Source: Stenopsyche tienmushanensis
Taxonomy: Eukaryota; Arthropoda; Insecta; Trichoptera; Stenopsychidae
Reading direction: 5' to 3'
DNA: 64,000 nt
Assembly (NCBI GenBank): GCA_008973525.1
Contig: WACJ01000398.1
Span: 1-64,000 of the forward strand
The notes under the pieces are model-generated. The model was not told the DNA's origin. It worked only from the letters and a program-made list of their open reading frames with translations, and did no database searches. The translations under genes were made by a program, and so were the position numbers. Of the stretch, positions 1 through 12,500 are shown piece by piece; position 1 is the stretch's first letter; the number at the start of each line of letters is the position of its first letter.

Positions 1-540
1 AAATCGCATTAACGAATAACCATCTCCGATAGTCCGAATACAATTAATAACTTGAAAGCACGAGCAAACATCAAGTACCGTGAAGATTGCTTTGAGGTTT
101 CCGAAGAAGCTTCGCCATGACCACTGCTCGAGCTCGAAGCAAGTCCATTATATGGATCGTGGACCTTTCATAAAAAGTGCATTTTTATGACATGGATGGT
201 GCACGCATGCGAGTATGTGCATAATGCATTCATTGTTTCCATAGTGCTCGCATGTCCCATAGCGGTTCCGGTTAATGCATATTAGGTAGCTCCAAGGTAA
301 TTCTGGAATAAACACAAACCATCATGGGAGTCCATTCATCATCGCTGGATGCCCATGGTGACAGCTTATCTTCATTCGTGATCAAGCCTACCTCCCTGAA
401 TGTTGATCTTGTCCGCCGCAACTATAAAACGTAACATATTATACATTTGAATTCATCAAAGGCTTCAAACTATACTATCCCGGTGAATATTATACAAGCT
501 AAACTGTATTGTTTAATATCGGCTCCATTGTTTTTTGTAC
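1..540. other. unassigned DNA
   Basis: I see no gene or recognisable TE here. Confidence 0.4.
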
Positions 541-1040
541 TTTCCTATAATGTTTTGCTAAGTAAAGTAAATATTAGATGTATCGATAAGTCCTTGCCGA
601 TTTTAATAGACGTCTATTTGAGCTCTGTTTGTATTCAGATATGATGAAGACAGCATCTCCGATGTTTGAAATACACCAAAACATAAGTTGTAAACGTCAA
701 TGGCTTTTGCTGAGACACAAACCATATCAGACTCCAAAACCTGGATTGACGACCCGCAAGATTCTTTTGTGCGTTTGGTGGGATATTCAAGGAATTATTT
801 ATTATGAATTTATGACACCTGGCGAAATAATAACTGCAGATGTGTACGACCCCCATAAGACGAAGAAGACGCCTAAAAAAATCAGATTAAAATGGGAAGA
901 ACTTTCACACCCTCCATATTCGCCAGATCTGGCTCCAACGGATTATCATCTTTGTACATATTTCGATTCAAAATCAGAAGAATTTTTTAAAAGAGGAATT
1001 AATAAACTAAAAAACCTTTGATAAGATTTTGTAAATAAAA
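540..1040 (+). mobile_element. mariner transposase remnant (family M2)
   Basis: The frame 629-1021 carries mariner landmarks: KPGLTTRKILLCVWWD (second catalytic Asp), IIYYEF, and HPPYSPDLAPTDYHL (third catalytic Asp region), then FFKRGINKL near the C-terminus. The HDNARPH stretch between them is missing, so it is internally deleted and inactive. A second copy lies at 50810-51015 (minus) and matches 550-870. Confidence 0.85.
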
Positions 1041-1239
1041 ATGAAAGCATTGAGTAAATTCCTTCATTATTATACAACCAGCAAAGACTTTTCAATATAC
1101 CTAATACATGCAATCGCAAGTCTTTCTCTTGGTCTACAAAGCATTTATTTCAATTTTTAGAATCAATTTTAATCAATTTTCATACTTTTAAAATGGAATC
1201 TCCAGGAACCAAAAAATCGGCATCCCAAAAGTCATGAAA

Positions 1240-1690
1240 TATATATTTATCGACAATACCGGTTTCCACCTCGCCAGCACGACGAAGGCTACTAAATTGG
1301 GACAAATTGTTATATTAACCTTTCCCTACCGGTGATGTATTTACTACACTTCGACTCTAATAATGGGAGTATCGATATGAAAAAAAAATAGATACGGTAT
1401 TCAGAATTTTTGTATTGCTCCGTAATATAATCACGAATCACAACAAAGTATTACGGTATATAAGTATTCATCTGCAGCGACGGAAATAAATAATTTGTCG
1501 GGAAATCGGGAATTTTGCGAGTTTTAGTCCGTGTCTCAGCAAATAGGTCACATTAATGGTGTTAGACGAAAAAGGGGGCTCACGGGGCTCATCAACTCGA
1601 ACTAGTATTTAAATATCTGATGATGATACCTCCAACGAGTGTGGAGGCTGAGCGTACATTTTCACCAGTAGGGGTGTGTCAAAACATATG
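1240..1690 (+). mobile_element. hAT transposon remnant
   Basis: At about 1625-1680 the + strand encodes MIPPTSVEAERTFSPVG, the hallmark of the hAT C-terminal dimerisation domain. The preceding 1300-1510 matches 53476-53665 at the nucleotide level, showing a dispersed family. No complete transposase frame. Confidence 0.7.
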
Positions 1691-1984
1691 TTTCATGACT
1701 TTCGGAATGCTCCTTATATTTCGATTTTTGTCGTGGCCAAAAAGCCATGGAAGCAACTCATGACATTTATGACGTGTATGGAATATATATCTACGAGAAC
1801 CGCTCAAGATCTTGTTTAGATCGACCTTCTGACTTCAACGAAGACGTTTCTGAAGGAAGATGGTTTATGCCTTCAAGACTATCGCTAATCATCACTTCAC
1901 GAGCTTCACTCAAAAACGTAGATTTGAAGAAGAACAAGATATTTGATAAGCAACACTATCGTTGCCATTCGAGATGATTCAGAG

Positions 1985-2165
1985 TCAAGAAGACCATATT
2001 CTCCTGATTATATTTTTTTTCGTCAACGACGAAGACCTCTCAAAAACCTGCTCACCCAATTTTTCAACATATGATAAGATTTTTTTTGGCGAAACGGCAT
2101 CAACAAGTTGGTCAATGAGTGGAAACAAGTCGTAAATAATGATGGAAAATATACAGGATCTTTCA
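1985..2165 (+). mobile_element. mariner C-terminal remnant
   Basis: Broken frames carry PYSPDYIFF and then FFWRNGINKLVNEWKQVV, the C-terminal end of mariner transposases. It runs directly into the repeat at 2165. Confidence 0.7.
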
Positions 2166-2460
2166 ATAAAGGCGCTCAATTTTTAAATGCAAATAAAACC
2201 AGTTTTATATAAGATATCCACTTAATTATTTTCTTATATTAAAATAATATTTTATGGCATTTAGTATGAAATATAATATCGTTCAAATATCCGCCGCGGA
2301 TTTGCTTGATTGTATTCGGGTGGTCCAATTTTCGACGATTTTGGCACATAAATCTGACTGAATTTGCTGGATGGCGTTCGTTGTGTTGACTTTGAGGACA
2401 TAAATTTAAGTTATCCCCAAAGAAAAATTTCTAAATGCGAACGGTGAAAAATTGATTGCC
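2165..2460 (-). mobile_element. Tc1/mariner-like terminal fragment, copy 1
   Basis: One of three related stretches (also 28139-28440 and 37384-37660) starting with an ACAATAAGGACGCTCGA-like end and AAATGTAAATAAAAC. The minus strand reads LCAKIVENWTTRI, resembling the C-terminus of Tc1/mariner-type transposases. The rest to 3160 is unassigned AT-rich DNA. Confidence 0.55.
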
Positions 2461-3164
2461 TCGGGGTTTCCCGTACACTCTCACGCACAGCAGTGATGTT
2501 TTCGGCAGACCTTGCATTTCGGTAAATTTGATAAATTATAAAATATAGCTATGAAATCTGATACACCATCTCAATGCAGCCTCAGTTACAGATCCATCAT
2601 ACGTGCGAAGACTACCGTTCAACACATTTTTCCGGAATTAAATTTGAACTAATTATTTCCTAGTCGCAATGATAATTTACCAGATCGATTCGTAACGGAG
2701 TACCGCAATGATTATAACATATCCTAGCGGTGTGATTTTAATGATTTGAAAACTGGTTTAAGTGCACCCATAAACATGAAAGCTGTACCGTATCCTTATT
2801 AACCAATGCTCACTTATAGACGAGATGGGCTTTGGCTAAAAAAATTAAGCAATTGCAATATGATCGCCGCGATATAAAATATGACTGCTCCTGATTAATT
2901 TCCACAGTAGCTCCATATGCTATTGGCAATCTGCTTTGGATTAATTATTTATGTGAGCAATTCATGTTTAAGAACTTGCTTTGCATAAGAATAACCGGTC
3001 AAAAAATACAAATCAACTAAATCATTTCAATAGGAAAACATCAAATATGAACGATGTTTTTATTAATATTTATTTTATAATCAATCCAAATGATCGTTTT
3101 ATATAAATGTATGAAAAACCATAGCTATTATGCTTTTTTAATGAAGGGAGGGCTTTTATAATCT

Positions 3165-3195
3165 TCCTGCGGCCAAGACTATCGGTCGACTTTTA
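3165..3195. repeat. dispersed motif GCGGCCAAGACTATCGGTCG, copy
   Basis: The same motif recurs at 13532-13553 (reverse), 24653-24674, 36495-36516, 59597-59618 and 60346-60367. A looser version occurs in LTRs at 23070, 45920 and 52577, so these are probably short LTR remnants. Confidence 0.6.
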
Positions 3196-3282
3196 TGACT
3201 TAACGCGGGGTATTGTTTATCCTCTCGCTATAATTCTATTTATTAATAAAATTAATATGTAAATTTTTCGCTATTATTTCAG

Positions 3283-3541
3283 CATGTGGACATCACACCG
3301 TCCTGATGTCAGGATCAATCGTCCATGGCCGAGGTGATCAGATGATTCCTCCGATATGTACGATCATCTTCAATGAAATTCTTCGTGGGATTTGAGCCCA
3401 CAAATCAGCGGTGCTCCGCGGTCCTTGCTTGGGGCATTTTAATTGCTGTACTAGGGACTTCCATCAAGGCGATCCAGCCTCCAATTTCAGATGTCTCCAA
3501 CATCACCAGGCTCGAAGATGGGGACACCTTCTCATTCAAAG
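3283..3541 (+). CDS. sha: sha exon 1 (5' UTR end, signal peptide)
   Basis: An acceptor (TTATTTCAG) ends at 3282, so 3283-3372 is probably 5' UTR of an exon that starts here, implying an upstream non-coding exon not located. The coding part starts at ATG 3373, the first Met after an in-frame TGA, and ends at AAAG|GTACGC in phase 1. It encodes residues 1-56: a 33-residue signal-like leader and the start of the ectodomain, with an NIT glycosylation site. Confidence 0.75.
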
Positions 3542-6500
3542 GTACGCGAACACATATCGAATCAATTATTCACGTTTTTGTCTACCGATGAAGACGTTAT
3601 CTTCGATCGCCATTGACTGTTCTGGGAAATTTGAGTTCTGTTAGCTCTGTGGCACTTCGATTTCAACATATGATATTTCTATTCGACAGGTGCTGAATGC
3701 ATCAAAAGAGAATGTGGTGGTAGAGGTGAGACTCTTTCGTGCTTTTGTGGATGCCCAGCGCATGCACCACTCTTCCGGGAAGACAGAGGAGAATGCGTCG
3801 ACGATATATCAGGTACTTTTTTTAATTAGATAGAAAAAATCCACACAAAAGACATGTACTAGCATTGAATAAATGTATTCTTAAGATTTGAATTGAAGCA
3901 ATTCAAAGAAATCATAAATATTCCATAAAATAGTTTGGCCTTTAATGATGACTATATGAGAACGCGCTAAAGCAAATTGGTGGACAAATCTGAAAATTTT
4001 CTAATGAATCGGTCTAAATTTTATTTTATTTCACAGTCCAAGGTTTGGACGCACCAGTGTGCCTCTCATCTTAGCTTGAAGGGTCTCGATGAAAGGGACG
4101 GGGGAAACCGCTCCTCTGTATCGATGGGGCTCCGCAGCCTCGATACGGACTCGCAGTATACGACGGATTTCTTTTTACCTCCATAGAAAGAGGGAGGGGG
4201 GGGGTTATATGAAATTAAATGACGCCAAATGAAATTTGCAAACCCGAACAGCATTAAAACGGGTCGCTTTAACGAACAAAATCAATATTCGACAGCATAA
4301 ATTAATAATATTCACGTAATACAACTAAAAAATAATGGTCAACAGAGGACTGACGGCTGTCGAAATGGTGAGGCTTAATTATCAATCATGTAATATTATT
4401 CAAATAATCAAATTATTTGATTATTTTGAATTCCCAAAGTTATTGTTTTAATTAACTTTATGTAGAGCAACTATATCGTGCTTGTGGTGACACACCAGGG
4501 AACTGTTTTTGAGCATTATAAAAACGTTTTTTATACATGAGGTATTCTAATCTAGAATTTTGAAAAATCTTTAATTTTGAAAGACTTATAAAAATATATT
4601 CTCTAAAAAAATTTCCCAAATTTTTGTTATTTTCGGAGAGTCGAAACTACTTTTTTCAACACGGTTGACGTAATATCTCAAGTTTTAATAAATCGATTAA
4701 TTTCAAATTTAGTAAAAAAAAATTTTTATGTAATTTTCTATGGTTGCTACCAAAAATATGCCAAAATTTAATTTTTAACTACTTAAAAAAAAAAAATTAA
4801 AACTGTGAAAAATAAATTCACAGTTTTTTCTTCTTTTTTATAGACCTTGAAAAATACCCAAAATTTGCGCCTTTAGACTAGAATACCCCTTTTATAACCA
4901 TCATAATAATATGCATATCGTTAAGCATTTATCGATGATCTGGGGAATAAACTAGCATTCTAAAACAAGTAAATTTAAAATATTGTGCAATAAATGAACA
5001 TGATTTTATTTAAAAATGTCAGTTTTTATAATTTATGGTTCAATATAAAGATGGAATTTCCAGCAAAGATCAATTCTCTGCACTTTGACTTTATAACCCT
5101 ATTTCAAAGGATGAAATATAGCCATTAAGACCGCGATTTGAGATTGAATTAAGTTTAAAGGGCGCAACTAATTTATCGCCACGAATTGTTGAACTTCAAC
5201 CGCCTACATGAACTTCAAGCGTGTTAAATCGACTCGTTATTGCTAAGGCAGATTTAAAATTTTCAGAAGACTTCTGACTGTAGTCAGATCGATAAATTGC
5301 TTCATTGTATGGGATTCTTGTTCGTATTGCAATTAATTGAACAGTTTGAGGCAATTTGCGAAGACTTTTAGTACAATAGCGCCATGATCTACATGCAATT
5401 TATTAAGGATGCCTGAAGAAATGTATTTCTTTTGGGGTTTTTTCTCGATGGTAGATATTATTGGCAATTTCGACATAGCTTATCGAAAGTGGATTGGCAT
5501 TCGGAGGTTGATTGAACCTCGTTAAGCCACATGAAAAGATATTTCATTGCGAGCACTTTAAGTCAGTGTATTGAACCAATACCAAATTAACCCAATCAAA
5601 ATAATTAAATAGACGTTCATTTTGAAGCATTAATGTCATTACTGTCAGTCACACCATTGTCGGGTGCAATTCATCTGTCGATCCATGCTGAGTTCGATTC
5701 CATCAAATATCTGACCCCATGATCTGATCTGAGCTGAACGACTTGCACGAAGAAAAAAATCAGTCTCTGAATAAAAACAATACAATTTTTAAACACCTAA
5801 ATGCTCTTGTAGTCTTGATGTCTCGAAAGATACCTTCGGAGTGTCAGTAGGTTCTCCCAGTTTCCCATGGCGAATTAAAGGTGCTGTCTGTCGTCGTTCG
5901 TCAATGTGCTCTATTGTGATAGATTGCCACAATAATAGAACAATTACGGATGTAAAAAAAAGAAATTTACGTTTATTCACACGCTGTTCAATGGCTTCTT
6001 GGAAGACGTGGCGATGGATGAAAGCGGAAGGCCGATCGCAATTAAATCTGCTCCGTGAATGGAATTCGTTCCTCGAAAACATTTAGCGATCCGAGTACGT
6101 TATCATAGTTTTCTAATTATTCTAAATCATTGTGCTGTGTTGCTAACTTTCCCAATAATCATCTCGTGTAAAACAGCTTCGAATCCATGCAAACATAATA
6201 ATACACATTGGCGTATTCAAAATTGGCGCCAATCAAGCCGCGCATAATCAGCTTATGAGCTTTCTTTCGATCGTTTAGGATCTTTCAATGAAGACGCTCA
6301 AACTTTGTTCGATTATAGCAGCCACGTTGTTAAAGTAACATCTACCAAATTTATAATGATTTTTATTAATATTACATGGCAAATAATTTAATAGCATATT
6401 GAAACGTAATAGATGCCTTAAAGTCAACATAAAAAACGCCATCCAGAAAAGTCATCAAAAATTAGAACTCCGGAATATGTACCACCAAGCGAATTTGTAA

Positions 6501-9500
6501 TAAATATTTTAAAAAATTTATATTTATTGCCATAAAATATTCTTTTGAATACATTTAAAAAAATTCTAAATATTTTTCATAAAGTTTAGTTTATTTACAT
6601 TTAAAAATTGAGCGTCGATATTGAAAGACCCTGAATTATTTGATCGATCTTTCATTTGAATACAACGGTCAAGATGTATCAATTATTTCATATCATGATG
6701 TATTGATGTTGTTTATTATATTGGCGTTCCCACGGATATATAAACGATAAATGGAATTACTTCTCAAGCTCTCATTTCGTTGCCTTCGCCGCTGCAACAG
6801 TCCTCGGCTGTTACCTTATTCGGAAGCGGTGATCGCAATAGACAACAACAATTATTATTATTTATTTTACCCTTTGTTTTCGGGTTGATATTTCACACAT
6901 AAAACCCCAGAGGGGCAACTCGAAAGCCCTTTGCCTGATCGATACTCTTTGCTTCATTGCAAGGTACTTATTGACACTTTTCTTAGCAGTCTATTTGCTT
7001 TCCTTGCTCTGCCTGTGCTTAATTTTTTAACCATTTCACTATTCACATAATAGAAATTATTAGCTAAGAAATTAAACTGTGTTTGTGTTGTAGCGTGGGT
7101 GATTTACCATTCCCACGTAGTAGGGCTGTTAATCTGAGCAGATTTGATTCGCCAGATTAACAGCGACATCTTTCGTCTCTCTTCATGTGCAATGTGTTAT
7201 TTTAACAGCGCCATCTCTTGTGGCCCTACGGAGTCATTGCACCTGCGTACCGACGGATCGCTTCTTGCGCGTGCACCGTTGCCCGTTGGGGAGTGACGCA
7301 CAAGAGGCGGGAGTGCGGGAGGCCGTCCTTCCTGCAGCCTGATCTCTCTCTCTCTCTCGTGGGTAATAAATAGTAATTTAGAGAAGATAGTCTTTTTATT
7401 CGATGCCCGTCTATTCCCATCCATTCGTCCAGCAACATCACGGCCCGATAGAAGAAGGGATCCGTACGCTAGCGCGGGCATCCCGATGAGTACGTCGGGG
7501 CGGGGAACCGCCCGGGGACTCTGCCCCCGAGAACACCCCCGCCTCAACGTTACAGTGTCATATATAAAAAAAAGTGCTACTTGTCGCTTTACGATACGCA
7601 TGAACATACACATACACAGTAGAGGCGGCCTATATGTATCCTATAATATAGGCTTAAGCTTTGTATTATGTTAACACTTTGTATGCGGGGATATTGGCTC
7701 GCTCATATATTGAACGCTTGGGTGTCAAGTTCAAGCAGCTTAAATTTTTTGATATTAATTATACATTTTTTGATTTTCATATTAAACATATTGTATAAAA
7801 TAAAGCTGTGCATGATTAATATCAATCAGAGAAAAAATATTTTAACATCAAAAATTGACATTATAAGTAAGAGAATGTGAAAAAAACAATATCTGTTAAT
7901 ATAATATTTTTTGTAATTTGATTTTAATATATATTATTTAAAAAATAGAGAAATTATCTTCTTTGGCATTTATTTTTATTTTATTTTTATTTTATTTTAT
8001 TTGGAATATCAACAGCTGATAATACAAAGTAGAAAAATACAATAAACAACTCAAAGCTAATAAAAGATATTCGCCAATAGAAACGAAGTACAAAAAGAGA
8101 GAAAAAAAAAGAAAAGTCACTAAATACATCTTTACAAAAATAATAATGATAATAATAATAATAACAATTAATAATGTTTAATAATAACAATAAAAATAGT
8201 AATATCCAATAATAAATAAAAACAAATATAATAATCAATAATAATAAATAATCATAAATAATAATAATAATAATAAATAATCACAATTAATAATAATAAT
8301 ATAATAATAACTGATAATAATAAATAATCACAATTAATAATAATGAAATAATAAAAATAACTAATAATAATTTTTTTTATAAAGTTAGCATATTAGGCCC
8401 CGAAGCTAAAAAATGAATTGGTAATGGCTTGTTTTGCTGTATTAATTTCAGTATTAAAAAGGTCAAAATTGTAAATTTCACAAAGTTTGTTGAAATTGTG
8501 GCTAGTTCGCAGAATGTAGCTATTACTTCTATAGTGGGTATTTGAATGAGGCACATACAGCAGCGAGCTATGGCGAAGAGGAGTAGATGAGGTTCTTATG
8601 CTGATTTTCGAGAGAAGGTCCGGACAATCAACCTCGCTTTGGGCTATTTTGAAAAAGAGGGCAACGTCAGCGATAATACGTCGTTTATCTAGCGGTAGTA
8701 AATGATGCCTCCTACAGTGCAATTCATAAAATCTGGATTCAAATTTATTGTGCGTTCGATAGCTTATAAACCGCAGGAACTTTCTCTGGACGTTTTCTAT
8801 GCGAGAAGTATATTTATCATAAGAAGGATTCCAAATTTGCGAGGCATATTCTAAGTGACTTCGAACAAGGCTACAGTATAATATTTTCAGTGTTTTAACT
8901 TGACGAAAATCACTAGAGCTTCTTATTATAAACCCAAGGGCTTTCATAGCTTTAGAAATAATATAGTTAACATGTTGATTGAAAGAAAGCTTTGAATCAT
9001 GAAACACCCCAAGGTCTCGTAGTGAATCGCTCCTTTGCACTAATTCATTTTTCAATTGGTAATCGAAGAGTATGGGATTACGCTTTCGCGTGAAGCTCAT
9101 TATACTACATTTGGATGGGTTAAGATCTAAGCAATGATCATCACAATATTTCTGCAGTCGGTACAGATCCCCTTGTAGCGCCATTGCATCGCTCATTGAC
9201 GAGATAGTATTATAAACTTTGATATCATCCGCAAAGCACAATAATTTAGAGGAGGTAAGACAAGTATCAACGTCGTATAAGAATATTGCAAACAACAGAG
9301 GACCAATCAAGGAACCCTGAGGAACACCACTAGGTACAGGGACCCACCCCGAGATGTAATTGTTGGTGACAACAGCTTGAGTTCGATTATCAATATAGGA
9401 TGAAAACCATCTCAACAAATCACCATTAATTCCAATGTTATTAAGTTTACTGAGAAGGATGTCATGTCGTATTCGATCAAAAGCTTTACTGAAGTCAGTG

Positions 9501-12500
9501 TAAACCACGTCAGCCTGAGCTCTTTGGTGCATTGTTTCCGTCAGGAAGTCATTGAGAAGTACGAGATTAGTGACAGCCGAGCGGCCTCTAAGAAAGCCAT
9601 GCTGGCTAGGGCTAAAAGACTGCTTTAAAGCAGGATATACCTGGCTATAAATAATTTTCTCGAGAATCTTGGATATGATACAAAGCTTTGAGATAGGACG
9701 GTAATTGGATATATCGGTCTTAGCCCCTTTCTTATATATCGGTGTAATGAAGGCCTTTTTCCACAAAACTGGCACTGCACACGCATAGATAGATTTACGG
9801 AATAAAATTGTAATAGGTACTGATATAGTATCAGCACACTTCAGTAAAAAAATTCCAGGTAAATTATCTGGACCGCAAGATTTCGACGGGTCAATAGCAT
9901 GAAGTAAATTCTTAACTACATCAGTATCTATATGCACTTTAGAAATATCACAAATCGGTTGGGTAGATGAAGTAATGGTGGTTTTATTGGGTGGAGGATC
10001 TACAAAGCTGGAACGGAAGAGATCAAATTTAGTATGTAGTAGCGAATGATGGTGATTCTTTGCTCCCACAATTAATGTGTTAATTAATCGCTAATTACGC
10101 AGATGTTGTTAGATTTGTATCACAACTATTTTAAAGAATATTAAGCTAAGCTTGAGTTTATTAAATACATTTTGATGTAAACCCCTTGCTGATGCGGTCC
10201 GCTATCTTCGTCGCTGCGATTTGATTGCCGCGTTCTTCAGACGCGTGGTTCGCACCGGAGAGGCGCTTAAAACCGCGAGTGATCGCTCAAAAAGCGACCA
10301 CAGTTCGGTGATGTACAGGGCGGCTCTGAATATCGTTCTGGCTCTGATTAACGACGGAGGTCAGGATTCTTTAACACTTTCGGTGATAGGATTCAGGAAC
10401 AGGAGCTCCGCCGGGAGCCGGGAGAACTAATTGTCAAAATACTGGCGCCGCAGCGCATGTATTGAAAGAAAAATAAGCGAAGCAGGCGGCTTTTATGATT
10501 TTTCTATTATCGCATACATTTTTTTCCCACATTTACCGTTTAGTTCGTCCATTTAAGTCAATCATCGTTGCTTTGGTATTTGTTGAGAATGTCTTCAAGA
10601 AATCAATGACCATCGCAAGACATAATCGTCCTCGACTATCTTAGAGCACGTTCCTGCAGCTTTAAAAGCCAAACGCGAAATTCCTCCCGAATAATGGACG
10701 TCAGCAAACACGTTTTCGCTTCGCAAGCAACTGCACATAAATCTATAATTGCAACTGTCCAGGTAAATAGGCGGCATTAATCTTATCCCAGATGAATCCA
10801 CAAAGATGTACAATGCTGCTGATGAGAAATTACCAGTGTGTGACCACATGTACGTGTGGTATACGTGATTATCCTAGCCGCATTTCTTCAGAAACTTGGA
10901 CGCTGAATAGAACTCGAAAAGGCATGGAAGCGTTTGAGCTGCCAATCTGAAATATCATCCGAGCAAATTGATAGTTTGGAAAGCACTGGTTTTATCCGCG
11001 CCAAGATATGATTTCCATTGTCGTCTCAATTGCAAGAATCGTTTCTTCGAACCCGCCGGATGGAAAAATCGCACAATTACTGCATTGTGTAACAAAATGA
11101 TGTTAGTAAGTCAGCGGGCGTCAATGTGTTAACACAATAGAAACAATCAGCGACCCAACAAAGGCTCGAAAGAATGATTTAATTATATCCTAACAAAATA
11201 TGAAATGATAGAAAATACGAAGCGCATTTGTTCAAGCAATCAGTTTTTAATACGACAATTAAATTTAATTAACAGCATTCCGAAGCGCCAACAACGGCAA
11301 CAAGTACCGGAGTGGTTTTTGTCCATATTTTCAATGTGGAATAATATTTATTCTCGACCACATCCGGAACCGATCAAATATCTCCATGACATGTTCACAT
11401 ATGAGGAAAAATGCCTTCTCCGAATGTAAGATCGGGCTCCAGAGCAATGTTTATTGAACACACGTGCCAACAAATCACTTGAAAATTGACGCATCAACAA
11501 AGCACGTGCTTTGAGCTAATATTTGACGCGTCCCACGCTTTGAATGCCTCTGTAGGGTGATACGTAGAAAAATATTTACCCTCTCAGGGATCAAATAAAT
11601 GCTCAGCCGGTGGGTGCTTTTTTGTGTATTTGTTTCCAAAACTGGATAATATCACCTAAATAAACATTCAAATGTGACTTAATTATTTAAAATCGTGTGT
11701 GTAGTTTTGTAGCATGGGTGAAATTGTATCCCTATATAATAGTGCTGTTAATCTATTCAAATTCGATAGATTAACAGTGATATCTTCCGTCTATCTTCAG
11801 GCGCAATATGTCAATTTATCAATGATATCTTAATGCCCTCGTTCTACGTTACAATGGTGTCAGAAGTGGGATGACGACTTATCAGAGTTGATTCAACGTG
11901 TAAATCTAATTGAGCCAGCTGAAAACAGATTTAATGTAATAGAAGCATTGGTTAAGTCTATAAAAAGGGTAGTCTTCAACATTTTAAATATCGAGGATGT
12001 TCAAGAATTATGAATGGAAGAAGAGACTGATGAAGCCAATTTGGTAAACAGTTGATGAAGTTTTTGTGTCATCTTTCGAACAAAATATTTTCAATGCTCC
12101 TATAGATCAACAGTTATATTCATCATGTTAAGATAATTTAACGACCTTATAGCATATTTCTATTCGTTCCGCACGCCCCATCACGACTCGATAGCAGAAT
12201 GAACCCGCGTGCGTCATCTCGGCGAACATATGGAAGCGGGGGGCACAAGCATTCTGTCCCGAGAGCGCCCCCCACTCCACGTTACATTGGTGTCAGAAAG
12301 ATCGTGCGTCGGTTCCATCGGTTTCGACGTACACCAACGCACGTGTATACATTGACCCTGTATGGTCATTTAAAAATTCGTTATAAAAATGTTTTTATTC
12401 AAACAATGATGAATAAAAATATTAGGTGAAATTTCCAACATTTCCATCATTAACTTACGGTGATCGAACATTCTCATTTTTAAAGCTTTCTTCAACTTTA

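Noticed and set aside
4040..4205. Possible further copy of the LINE 3' region with a homopolymer G run
   Set aside because: Similarity to 56960-57050 is too weak, and the homopolymer is of the wrong base for that orientation.
5789..6086. Overlapping 81-97 residue frames on both strands
   Set aside because: No recognised family and no splice or repeat context; left as unassigned.
7987..8238. Minus-strand frame rich in Ile/Tyr/Phe
   Set aside because: It is translation of the AT-rich LINE tail microsatellite.
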